From the NCBI GenBank assembly GCA_003339415.1, contig PDHQ01000540.1:1-16803 (forward strand): 16,803 nt of DNA. Reading direction: 5' to 3'. The notes beneath the pieces were generated by a model, which saw only the letters and a list, made by a program, of their open reading frames with translations, ran no database searches and was not told the origin of the DNA. The position numbers and the translations under genes were made by a program. This DNA is from Ophiocordyceps camponoti-saundersi (nom. inval.). Taxonomy: Eukaryota > Ascomycota > Sordariomycetes > Hypocreales > Ophiocordycipitaceae. Of the stretch, positions 1 through 9,017 are shown piece by piece (position 1 is the first letter of the stretch; every line of letters begins with the position of its first letter).

Positions 1-112
1 AGTTCTCGCCGTCATCCTCTCTCTTCCTTACTCACTGGCTTCTTGCTATTTCTCCGCTTCTACATAGATTTTTCGAGTCTCCTACGTCCACAGTGATTTC
101 GGCGCCAGCGCA

Positions 113-117
<5 letters not shown>

Positions 118-155
<38 letters not shown>

Positions 156-159
156 TTCT

Positions 160-192
<33 letters not shown>
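118..192. repeat. Two long poly-C runs (38 C and 32 C) split by TTCTA
   Basis: Uninterrupted C from 118 to 155, then TTCTA, then C from 161 to 192, followed by TCCC. A shorter C10 run lies at 255-264, followed by a T run. On the minus strand this is poly-G and could form G-quadruplexes, but homopolymers of this length are also a known sequencing or assembly artefact. The true length cannot be trusted from the sequence alone. Confidence 0.9.
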
Positions 193-195
<3 letters not shown>

Positions 196-359
196 CAAGG
201 ATCGCCTTCGACTGATTACGGACAGAGACAGACAAAACAGACAGACAGGTCCCTCCCCCCCCCCTGCGCTTTTTTTTTCCCCCGCATCTTGAACGAATCG
301 GCTAGCATCTGAAGCATTCCCCACCACCGCCCTAGACTCATCAAGACTCGCATGTCTTT

Positions 360-366
360 TATAAAG
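360..366 (+). promoter_or_regulatory. Possible TATA box of the ceramidase gene
   Basis: TATAAAG about 87 nt before the ATG at 453, followed by CT-rich sequence. Spacing is plausible for a fungal core promoter; this rests on motif and position only. Confidence 0.35.
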
Positions 367-452
367 ATAAAACAACGCAGAGACCCCCGCCCTCTCTCTC
401 TCTTATCCTCTGCTCATAAATCACTTTGCTGTATCATCCGTCGTTGGTCATC

Positions 453-1690
453 ATGGACACCCTTGAGACGCCGCCGATACTGCCGTTCTGGAGTGCCCCG
501 ACTTCGTATCTCAAGTATGTGCCGATTTACCTACCTACCTACCTACCTCTTCTCACACGCTAACTCGTTCCGTTCCAACCCAGCTTTTGCGAAGAGGTTA
601 TTCCATTCTCCTTGCCGGCCGCAGATGGGCATTGTATCTTCTACTGTCCATCCGTAGATCAGAAGCTGATATTACACATACATACACATCTAGGACTACG
701 CGCTTACGAGATACATTGCCGAGTTCATCAACACCCTCAGCAGTCTCTCTTATGGTCCGTCGTCGTACTTGACTCAAAAGCTCACATTCAAGGCTAACCC
801 TCAATATCAGTCGCCTACGGAATATATGGCCTGTCAAATAGCCTGCAGAAGCCTCAAGCCGGGCCGCGCCTAGCTTCATACTGCGGACTTATGGGTGTGG
901 GCATCTGCTCTGCCGGCTATCACATGACCCTGAAATACCACACCCAGATGTGTAGGTTCACCTTCTTCACCCTCCGTCATTCACATCTGACCAGGCGAGC
1001 TTCAAGTGGATGAGTTATCTATGCACCTTCTCGCCACCCCTCTGCTCTTCCGCCTACTCACCTTTGGGGCCAGCCCCTACTACACCAAGGTGGTAGGAGT
1101 AATCTTGCTCCTCCTCTTCACCATCATCATGACAACACATATTCTCATGGATGAGTTCCTCCTACACGCGACAACCTTTGGGCTTGCTGTGTACCTCATT
1201 GCCACGCGTATATGGCAGATTATCTCACAGCAAGTGTCGGATCCGCTTGTCAGGAAGAATCTCCAAAGGTTGACAAAGTTCGGCTGCGGTAAATCTATCT
1301 CTTATTCGCAATTGGTGACGGAATCTGACCTGATCCAGCCAACTTTCTCGGCGGCTACGCTTTCTGGCTGGTCGATGACTGGGCCTGCGGTTTGTTGACC
1401 AGCATGAGGCATTCGGTCGGTTGGCCTGTAGCCTTTTTCCTCGAGTTCCACGGCTGGTATGGAAGATGCCCGGTGATTCATCCTGCGACCAGACCATGCA
1501 GACTGACGATGATCTACTTTGCAGGTGGCATATACTCACCGCGATTGGCGGCTACATCGCCGTTGCAATCGTCGACACCATCACGTCAGGAGAGATGGAA
1601 AAGGACCCGATAGACACGTTTGCCTGGCCGATACCCGCAGCAATGCAGTACCTGTCTGGCACGACAGGAGTCAAGAATCACGGCAAATAA
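453..1690 (+). CDS. Alkaline ceramidase (YPC1/YDC1/ACER family), seven exons
   Basis: Hydrolyses ceramide or phytoceramide to a sphingoid base and fatty acid; a multi-pass ER/Golgi membrane enzyme in this family. Exons by my reading: 453-514, 584-596, 694-754, 811-951, 1007-1288, 1339-1456, 1525-1690, giving 280 aa, a usual family length. Visible landmarks: NFCEEDY (21-27) and IAEF (33-36) in the calcium-site region, S79 and H83 in GYHMTLKY, DEL at 94-96, and HGWWH (H224, H228), matching the Ser and zinc-binding His residues of human ACER3. Hydrophobic stretches between 97 and 245 fit its membrane helices. Intron branch sites are CTAAC or CTGAC. Exon 2 is only 13 nt, its downstream donor is the weak GTTATT, and the exon 5 acceptor is AAG; these choices restore gap-free alignment. 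The calcium-site Asp of ACER3 is Asn21 here. Family assignment is firm; exact splice sites less so. Confidence 0.9.
529..548. repeat. (ACCT)5 microsatellite inside ceramidase intron 1
   Basis: Five perfect ACCT units directly after the intron donor at 515. The same tetranucleotide recurs in intergenic DNA at 8929-8963, 10094-10117 and in short runs near 16323 and 16585. Confidence 0.85.
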
Positions 1691-2984
1691 CCGGGGGAAG
1701 CTGCTGAACGATGCTAAAACGACATCCTGCTACAAGACCACCGTATTTCATGTAAAGGGGGAACAAAAATTGCCAACACAACACAGAGCTACATCATGAA
1801 GCAGGTAACTGCATCTATCATAATGAATTGACATTAGACCAAACGACAGTATAAAGGACAAGAATAATAATAACAATGTCTACCCTGATTTGTCGCCTAT
1901 TACGGAATGATAGCTCGCTCCGAAAGCACGATGCTTCACGGAAGACGAGTCGAGTAGGGTGGCTAATTGCCTATAGAGAGCTGAGCATCGAGCTGGAGCT
2001 CAAGTGGGTTTCACAAGCAAGGCGAAAAGAGAACGCCAATGCCCCTTCGGTCGCCGCTCTAGCCTTTTGCTCTCAAAGCACATACATACATACATGGGAG
2101 CGGATCTTCCGGCTCGTTGTCATTCCAGAGATCGCAGCCTGCCCTCACTTTTCGCGTGAGTGGCCTCACATAGTATGTACATACAGGTAGGGAAACGTGC
2201 GCTAGTAGGAAGCTGAGACTTTCGACCCCTTTCACGGGCTGGGGCGACCTCAGGCATATCTTGAGTCGCTGGGGCACGATCTATTTGTACCGGAACCACT
2301 TGTATGCCAGCCGAGTCACTTGCGCTCGAAAGCGAAGCACGTCGCCCCTTTTTACCGACTAACCCGACTCTGCGGTTCATGCCACTCTGCAGTTCATGCC
2401 TCTCTCCGCAGTTCGTGCCTCTCTCCGTAGTTCATGCCGGCATCGACACAGTCTAGCCGAGACGAACCAATTGCTGGCTTGCCGGCAGCATCAGCCATGC
2501 GCATGGTTAGTGACTGGACACGCACTCGTCCGGCCCCTGCAACCAAAAATGCCGCTGCAACCAGCCTACAAGGGGCCAACTGACGACAGAGATGCGACCA
2601 GCGGATAGTCATCTATAGGTAGACTGTGATAGGGCTCGTCTGCGGGAATACAAGCTGGTAACAGCCCGTCAGATAGAGGGACCTTGGGTTTGGCCTTGAG
2701 CCTTCACGAAGTGGGTAGGTAGTGGGCTACTCCTCGAGGACTCGTCAAAAAGCCCCGTTCCACGACTGGCCCCTTACCAGCACCCTGCTTGGGCAATTGC
2801 AAGCAAAGCAATCGAAGGACGGTCCAAGTCCGATGACGTTTGGGGCAATAAGTATGAGAGGCAGAAATAGAGGTAACAATTACATACTACTTAATCTCAG
2901 GAGAGCAAACAGACACAGGAGTCAACCTGTTGGATGCACCCCGACGCAGCTTCTCTGTCCTCAAAGATCCTCCATGAACAGCCG
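1691..2984. other. Intergenic region, no gene seen
   Basis: Open frames here (for example 1876-2190 and 2396-2608) have no recognisable domain, signal peptide or splice-consistent extension. It holds an ACAT microsatellite at about 2080-2096 and a short degenerate tandem repeat at 2370-2440. It lies between two genes whose 3' ends face each other, so it contains both 3' regions. Confidence 0.5.
2370..2440. repeat. Degenerate minisatellite, four units of 17-19 nt
   Basis: Four consecutive copies of a unit close to CTGCAGTTCATGCCTCT: starting CTGCGG, CTGCAG, CTCCGCAG and CTCCGTAG, each followed by TTCATGCC or TTCGTGCC. Units differ by a few bases and a 2-nt insertion. Confidence 0.7.
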
Positions 2985-3603
2985 CTATTCCTTCATAACA
3001 AAGTCCACACAGTTCTCATATGTCTGCTTCGCTTCCGTTCCAAACCAGAACCACTGAAGGACGCAAGCACCAGGCTGCGTGCACTCTCCCTCGGCCAGCT
3101 GGGGGATTTTGACGCTGAACTCGGTATTGTTCGGTGGCAGCGTCGCCAGCTTCTCGTCCGCGTACGTGTCGAAGCTGATGAGGGGCTCGCCGATCACCTT
3201 GTTCTTTGCCGTGTCGACGATCGACACGTTGGCCGGCCCCTCGTGCGGAATCGGCAAGCCGACCTTGAAGTCGACAGTCTGGTTCGGGCTGAACTTTTGC
3301 ACCTTGTCCTTGTTGTCGTCAAACGTTGCGCCACGGCAGAGGAAGAGGTTGCCTAGGTGTTTCCGCTTGGTTAGAGAGACTGATGAATATCGTTATCCCG
3401 CTTCTCATGAACTCACATGTTGCGTTGTCCGTTTCGAGCTTCTCGATGGGTAAGGTGGGGTCGGCGTCGACGGCGTCGACGACAGCTTGTCCGCACGTCT
3501 CAACCATCATGGGCCCTGTCCCTCGAGGCTCAGGGCTGGTGACGTTCCCGTGGCCAGCCACGGATGCTGCAAAGGCTGCAATGGCGATCAAAGTGTACTT
3601 CAT
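2985..3603 (-). CDS. Secreted LPMO-like (chitin-binding type-4 / LPMO_10-like) protein, two exons
   Basis: Exons 3603-3417 and 3352-2985 join in frame to give 184 aa; the 64-nt intron has GTGAGT, CTAAC and CTAG. Residues 1-17 form a signal peptide, so the mature protein would begin with His18 (HGNVTSPEPRGTGP). A second His (H99) lies in PIPHEGPANVSI, followed by LQWFWFG and a C-terminal CVDFVMKE. An N-terminal His, a second His and a late aromatic residue form the copper site (histidine brace) of lytic polysaccharide monooxygenases. Six cysteines (about residues 37, 63, 68 and three in the C-terminal third) would make three disulfides. No carbohydrate-binding module or GPI tail is seen. It resembles a fungal single-domain family usually annotated as chitin-binding type 4; substrate and oxidative activity are inference, and I cannot place it in a CAZy AA family. 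Confidence 0.85.
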
Positions 3604-4849
3604 CTTGAGCGAATGATATTACTATTGTGGCGATTCCTGCGCCGATCCGTGGTGAGAGGGTCCGTAAGAATAGTGATCCGACTTGGAGAGAATGAATGTC
3701 GAACTCATCAAGTTGAGCAGGACACGGTAAATAAATATATAGACTGTCTAAACTCTAGACCGGCTGGATCATCAGGGACGAGCACCAATTGAGTGATGAA
3801 CCGCCGCACTGGATGCTCAGTTCCAGGTTGGAAACGCCACTAGTCCATCAAAGGAGCCGAAGCCGTTAGCCTTGTTATCTCAAGCCCTTACTTGGGGTAG
3901 CAGTTGTCAAACGCTAGTTCATGATCGAGTCGTTCAAACCTGTTACAGACGGCAGAAACAGCGGCTAGGAGGAGCGGCAAGTATGTATTCCGAAAGAACT
4001 CGACCAGTCACTGATCCAACAATGATAAAAAGATTCGTCCCTTTCTCGTTGTCGTGCGACGTGATCTTCGTTGACGGCGTCTTTGATGATATCAAATCAC
4101 TGACATGTTACCGCGCCCTGCTTCATGAAGACGAAACAAGCATGGGGTATGTTGCGTGAATCAGTGAAAGCCGTACTTCACTCCAGAGAACCGAGAGACG
4201 AACAAACAATGACGGCTGTGATTTCTCATTGCTATTGCAGTCGCTACGCCTTGTGGGCGCTCATATATATATTATGAAATGCCAAAGGTCGATGAGCCTC
4301 TGTATTTCCTCAAGGCTGGCTTTCCGTCGTTATCCCTTTGCTCTTCGAATCCAGTCCACGGCTGTTGCAGGCCCTAGGGTCTATAGGAAACAGATCTACT
4401 CACATATCATATTGACAACCGCCTTTTGACCCCTACACCTCCTCTCCCGCGGTACCGCCAGAGGACGCCCGAGGTCACGTCTTCCGGACGATGAATCCAG
4501 TGTGCAGCCTTCTTTTAGCCTCCTCTTTCCTGCCTCTGCCGTAGATACCGGCATTGGTCACGAATCGACTTGTCATTCTCTGCGACCCTTCTTAACACAG
4601 CCGCCGGCAGAGGGCAAGCATAGCCCCCGTGACTGTCGACGACTGTAAGCTAGGGGGAACCAGGGTGAACAGTACACACGAATTACTCTTTATATTGACG
4701 GAAACGACTGCAACTACCTACAGGCGTTCAATTCATCCATTCACCTGTGCCCACATCCCCAAGAAAGTTCGACGTTCTTCGGAGAGACTGCCGAATGACC
4801 AGGCCAGCCCTGAAATTCACACGCACCAGAAGCTGGAGATAATGGCGTT
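3604..4849. other. Intergenic region, no gene seen
   Basis: Contains the upstream region of the LPMO-like gene. An A/T-rich element (minus-strand CTATATATTT, 3733-3742) sits about 130 nt before its ATG and may be its TATA box. Another TATATATA lies near 4265. The open frames at 3872-4159, 4229-4429 and 4629-4853 look random. Confidence 0.5.
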
Positions 4850-5230
4850 TTAGTCTGTACAGACGTATGTATATCGTGGCTCTTTACAGCCGGGCATAAC
4901 TCGAGCGTTCCCCGGAATATGACACATTCCACCGCCTACCTCATGCTTCCCCGGAGGAGGTTTAATCCTGATCTTTTCATAATTCTCGCATTTTTTGCCC
5001 TCCATCGCTGGCTTGTCTTCGGGGTCCTTCCCAAGCGCGAGTTTGGCGTTCGTCGGAAACGCCTCCGAATGTCCAGGGTCCGGCTCTGGTCTTACTTCAG
5101 AATCTAACCGAGGCAACCCTTTAGATAGGATTTCCTCCAGGTCCCCTTTCTGCTCCTGGTGCCATGAAGGCAGTATCAGTCCGAAGACCCCGGGCATTCC
5201 CGCCAGAAAAAGGAGGAGTGTAGGCAGCAT
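4850..5230 (-). CDS. Small secreted protein with four cysteines and a dibasic site
   Basis: Single open frame of 126 aa. Residues 1-17 are a good signal peptide (MLPTLLLFLAGMPGVFG). Residues 18-78 are charged and proline-rich without cysteine, then KK at 79-80 is followed by a 46-residue tail with Cys at 81, 103, 115 and 124. That order (signal, acidic pro-region, dibasic site, Cys-paired tail) resembles precursors cut by a Kex2-type protease, which is inference. Possible GPI or membrane segments are absent. A run of alternating A/T (5367-5377) about 137 nt upstream may serve as a TATA box. I do not recognise the family; an undescribed secreted peptide or effector candidate is the best description. 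Codon pattern gives modest support; an unseen intron is possible. Confidence 0.6.
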   Translation of the reverse strand: MLPTLLLFLAGMPGVFGLILPSWHQEQKGDLEEILSKGLPRLDSEVRPEPDPGHSEAFPTNAKLALGKDPEDKPAMEGKKCENYEKIRIKPPPGKHEVGGGMCHIPGNARVMPGCKEPRYTYVCTD

Positions 5231-6339
5231 TGCTGCGTCTGGGAGTCAGAGAAGTCTTGAAGTGGAAGAAAAGACGGAGTTTAGAAGACGAGAAATAGTA
5301 CTGAGTGAACGGGGCGAAAAGGAAAAGACGCAAGAACGCGGAGCTGCTCTTGGGCTTCATACATGCATATATATATACGTGTCGGTTCGATCTCTCACTA
5401 GGTACGTAAACAGAGAGTGTCCGAAACTTAGTCCGTAGAAGACCATTTGTTTATACTTCAGTCGACGACATTATGTTGCTCAAAGTCATTGGACTGGCGA
5501 TTACGGGAGTCAAAACAACGAAGGGCAAAGAAAAGAATGCATGAAGCTACCGCAGTAGAAGCGTTGTTTTCACCGGCAGAAGATGAGGAGATATCGGACC
5601 ATCATCGCCAAGGAGAAAAGGCAAAATGATGAGATCATTAAAGAAAAAGGAAGATGGCAGACGCTTCGAGGTTCGACGAAGGAACAACTGAGAATGCAAA
5701 AAAAGGAACAATTTAAGATGTAAAAAAAAGGCATGACTGAAGATGCGGAAGAAGAAACACCATCCTACTCTCGTGCGGCCTCTGCTCTGCAAAATACCGG
5801 GTCAGCTGACGAGATTACAAAGCCATTTCTGGTGGCCCGCCATCAGCACGGATATCTCCCGGCTCCAGCGGGTACCAGTTCAAGAAGTATGCGGGAGTCA
5901 GTGGTCAAGTCAGATAGACCGGGCCCAATCCATGCAGCACATTGCGTTGAACACGATCGGGGAGAATTGGCGGCCTGCGAAGGCTGAGCATGATTCCGTT
6001 ACTAGCCGTGGAGCGCTAAAGGGGCTTAGATCGGTTCGTCATATAACCCACTACGGTATTAGCTAAGCCGGGCATTTAGATTCAAGTGCCGTACAGTGCC
6101 GTACAGTGTGTAGCGTTACTGTGAACTCTAGGATCCAGGAACGGGCACGTGTCGGAGCACGTGAAGATTTGTGCTGAATAAGCACTGTGTGACTGCCTAG
6201 CTTTAACAAAGGTAGCGCTATATACGGATTACTCCGTATAGCACTCAAAGAGTTGTGACTCACGTGACTGACACGTGAGGCGTTGATCCGCGCCTTATGC
6301 CCCTTGGGCTGCTGTTTGAAACTATCGTTGCTCTCCCTG
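5231..6339. other. Intergenic region, no gene seen
   Basis: A-rich on the plus strand around 5500-5740, with no credible protein. The right half holds a direct GTGCCGTACA repeat (6087-6106), an inverted repeat at 6221-6240 and four CACGTG sites (6146-6277) before the DRS1 stop codon. Confidence 0.5.
6221..6240. repeat. Inverted repeat TATACGGA-TTAC-TCCGTATA
   Basis: Perfect 8-nt arms around a 4-nt centre, in intergenic DNA. It is one of several palindromes in this window sharing the TACGGA/TCCGTA core. Confidence 0.8.
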
Positions 6340-8702
6340 CTACCTTTTTGTTCCCCCTCTCTGTCCCTTGCTCCCGACAGACCCCCTTTTCTTCACCACA
6401 CCGCCCTTCCCCTTCGCCCCCTGGCCCTTACTCTTTCCACCCTTCCAGAGAGGACCCTCGGCCCGAAGCGCCTTAGCATCCAACTTCTTCTTAGCCTTAT
6501 TACTAAGCTTGCCGCCGCCCTTCTTCTTCATCTTTTCGCGCATGCCGTTGAGGCTGTCACGTGAGGCGTTTTCGCGCCTCCCGTTGAGGCTGTCACGTGA
6601 GACCTGACGAGACTTCTCCTTGTCGTGCTGCGTTTCGAACCACGTGCGTTTTGGTCGAGCCTTGATCTCGGCTTCGTGCCTCAGTAGATTCTCGCCTTTC
6701 TTGACCTGCATGGCTGCCTGTGCCAGTTGGTTCTCCTCTTGCTCTTCCTGCATCACCTCGTCGACTTCTTCGGAAATTTCGTCTATCCGCCCCTGCCACT
6801 TGTCGGCTTCAGACGCGGGAACGTTCAGTTTGACCAATTGTGCCCCGTGAGCCTTGCCTGCCTTCTTGGCAGCCTTGAGAACTTTCCTGTCGCCCTCCGC
6901 AGCGAGCGTCACGGCAGTGCCTCTCCGTCCTGCACGAGCCGTGCGACCCACTCGATGGACGTAAATTTCCACGGATTGAGGAGCCTCGTAGTTGATGACG
7001 GTGTCGATTCTACGTATATCCAGGCCGCGAGACGCGAGGTCGGTGGCGAGCAGAAACGAGACCTTTCCGTCTCGAAACGCCTCTATGCTTTCGATGCGCT
7101 GTTGAGGAAATTAGGACACAGTATCAGACGGTGGAGCAAATCTCATGTTCGTACTTGTCTTTGTTTCAAGCCGCCATGGAGCTCGGCGCACGACAACTGG
7201 AGCAGCCCAAACACGATGCGGGCGCGATGAGCATCTTTTTTTTGCCGGAAGAAGATGATGACTCTCTCAGTGTAGATTCTCTTGCACAGGTAGACGAGGT
7301 AGCCCATTCGCTTCTCTTCGCGTCCAGAGCGCAAGCGGACAAACTTCTGCACCAGTGTGCCCACAGTCTTCTTCTGTGCGTCGACCATGAGCCGGACAGG
7401 CTTCTTCATGCCAACTCCGATGAGGCGGTCGACGGTCGAAGTCATGGTAGCAGAGAAGAGCATCGTCTGCCGGGATTTGGGTAGCGTGTTGAGGATCTCG
7501 TTGAGCTCGTCGGCAAAGCCATCCTCAAGCATGCGGTCGGCTTCGTCGAGAACTAAAATCTCGACTGTGTCGACATTGAAGCTTGCCGAGTTCCGCATAT
7601 GATCAATGAAACGACCCGGGGTGGCAATGACGACGTCTGGCCGTCGCCTCAGCTCGGCCTCCTGCGTCTTGAGGCTCAGTCCGCCGACTGCCAAGGAGAA
7701 CTTGATGTCGGTGTACGAGGCCAGCCTGGTCGCCACGGCGTGACACTGCATCGCAAGCTCTCGTGTGGGTGTAAGGACGACAACCCTAGTGGTTGGGACT
7801 TTATTGGGTCTGTGAAAGAGACGGTTGAGGATGGGGATCATGAACGCGCCGGTCTTGCCGGAGCCTGTCACTGCCCCTCCAACGAGATCCTTGCCCATGA
7901 GGGCGACGGGGATGGCCTTGGCCTGAATCGGAGTAGGCTTCTCGAAGCCGACGGCTTTGATGCCAAGAAGTATTGGACGTGAAAGATGCATTTCCACGAA
8001 TGATGAATATTCGCGTGTCGTCTTCTTTCCGGTTTTCGGAGCCATCTCCTCAGGAGCAAAGAAAGCATCGCGCTTGGCTTGCTCTTCCAAGTCTTCTCCT
8101 TGATCGTCGTCGCTGCCTTCCGACCCGGCACTTTCGTAGTCCTCCCGGGGGGCGACGGGCGTGGCTACGGAGTCATTGTCGGCGACATCCGAAGCCGCCT
8201 CGTGCTGCTCTACGTTCATGCCGAAGGCGTCTTGTGCAAGCACTTGGTCGTCATCGTCGTCCATGCTCAATTTAGCATCGTCAAAAACCGACTCTTCATC
8301 GTCTTGGGACGCAGAGACATGGCTGCCATTCTGTCTCTCCTGTCTCCTCTTGATGATTTCGTCAATATCGGCGCCCTTTCTCGGGACTTGGACGCCCTCC
8401 TTGGCACCGTCGAAGCCCCAATCTTGCAATCCGTCGTCGTCGTCGCTTGCTATGCCAGAATTATCAACATCAAATTGAAAATCCGAGTCGATGCCGTCGT
8501 CTTCGTCATCTTGGACCCAAGAGCCATCATCTTCGTCTTCTTTCTGAGCCTCGAGCTTTTGGTCCTTATCACCAGCCCTTGACTTGACTTTTTTTTGAGG
8601 TGGAGGCGAACACAGCTGTTCCTGGCGGGTGGCTTCGTCATCGTCGGAAAGAGTATAGATGAAGTCGTCCTTTGCGGCCTGCTTTCTCTTCTGCGGAGCC
8701 AT
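6340..8702 (-). CDS. DRS1: DEAD-box ATP-dependent RNA helicase DRS1 (DDX27 family)
   Basis: Nucleolar helicase needed for 60S ribosomal subunit assembly and 27S pre-rRNA processing in yeast. Exons 8702-7155 and 7098-6340 (56-nt phase-0 intron with GTACGA and ACAG) give 768 aa. The ATG at 8702 (MAPQKRKQ) has A at -3; the frame upstream of it has only a TTG. Residues about 13-230 are very acidic (D/E/S tracts). Helicase core: Q motif GFEKPTPIQ (252-260), GSGKT (280-284), PTREL, TPGR, DEAD (386-389), SAT (417-419), [10 protein letters not shown] (535-544) and [11 protein letters not shown] (564-574). The tail is Lys/Arg/Gly-rich, including [13 protein letters not shown] and [21 protein letters not shown], which mark DRS1 rather than other DEAD-box proteins. 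The tail also holds a 36-nt in-frame near-duplication (SRDSLNG twice). Confidence 0.95.
6545..6601 (-). repeat. 36-nt period tandem duplication in the DRS1 tail
   Basis: An identical 21-nt block occurs at 6545-6565 and 6581-6601, 36 nt apart, keeping frame and encoding SRDSLNG twice. Between them GAGGCG (6563-6568) and CGCCTC (6575-6580) form a 6-bp inverted repeat. Each block contains TCACGTGA. Confidence 0.85.
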
Positions 8703-8928
8703 TTTGGACGGAGACTTTGGCTTATAGACAGATTTCAAAGTAGAAAGTTAGAATGAGAGTAAGGGGCTCGCGTGTGTGCCAGTCGTTTCCTCGGTTGCGG
8801 TATCGACGCACCTTGCGCCTTACTGACTGCGATTGACTCCTTCTCGCTTGATCAAGAGCCAAAATTTTATCTTGTTTTTCTGCCACAGCAAGAATTTTGG
8901 CGGTGAGGACTGTCTGTACTCCGTTCAA

Positions 8929-8963
8929 ACCTACCTAGGTACCTACCTACCTACCTAGGTAGC
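8929..8963. repeat. ACCT repeat bounded by two ACCTAGGT palindromes
   Basis: A run of ACCT units with the self-complementary octamer ACCTAGGT at 8933-8940 and again at 8953-8960, so the strand of the repeat flips at each end. Lies about 230 nt upstream of the DRS1 start. Confidence 0.85.
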
Positions 8964-8993
8964 TTGTGATTGGTTAGCACTAGTGGAGAATGC

Positions 8994-9017
8994 CGTACGG
9001 ATAATCCGTACTCCGTA
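8994..9017. repeat. Palindrome GTACGGAT-A-ATCCGTAC followed by TCCGTAC
   Basis: Perfect 8-nt arms around a single base (8994-9010), then a second CTCCGTAC copy directly after. Same core as the palindromes at 6221 and 12750. Confidence 0.85.

Larger units (their letters stand above)
1..452. other. Upstream region of the ceramidase gene, no gene seen
   Basis: C/T-rich region with the poly-C runs and pyrimidine stretches such as CTCTCTCTC near 400. Pyrimidine-rich tracts before the start codon are common in filamentous fungal promoters. The minus-strand open frame across 82-375 is mostly poly-glycine made by the C run and is not a credible gene. Confidence 0.6.
6146..6646. promoter_or_regulatory. 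Cluster of seven CACGTG E-boxes
   Basis: CACGTG at 6146, 6158, 6261, 6272, 6558, 6594 and 6641. Four are in the intergenic DNA 3' of DRS1 and three inside its last exon. The sites at 6261, 6558 and 6594 extend to the palindrome TCACGTGA. This is the core recognised by fungal bHLH factors such as Cbf1; whether anything binds here is not shown. Confidence 0.45.

Noticed and set aside
82..375. Minus-strand frame encoding long poly-glycine
   Set aside because: Made by reading poly-G opposite the C runs; no domain or start context.
2934..3616. Plus-strand frames of 96-140 codons
   Set aside because: Antisense shadows of the LPMO-like gene, whose minus-strand translation and splice sites match a family.
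4340..4365. TTCGAATCC resembling a tRNA T-loop
   Set aside because: No matching acceptor stem, D-arm or anticodon arm could be drawn around it.
8079..8582. Plus-strand 167-codon frame rich in Val/Ile/Leu
   Set aside because: Antisense of the acidic D/E-rich region of DRS1.
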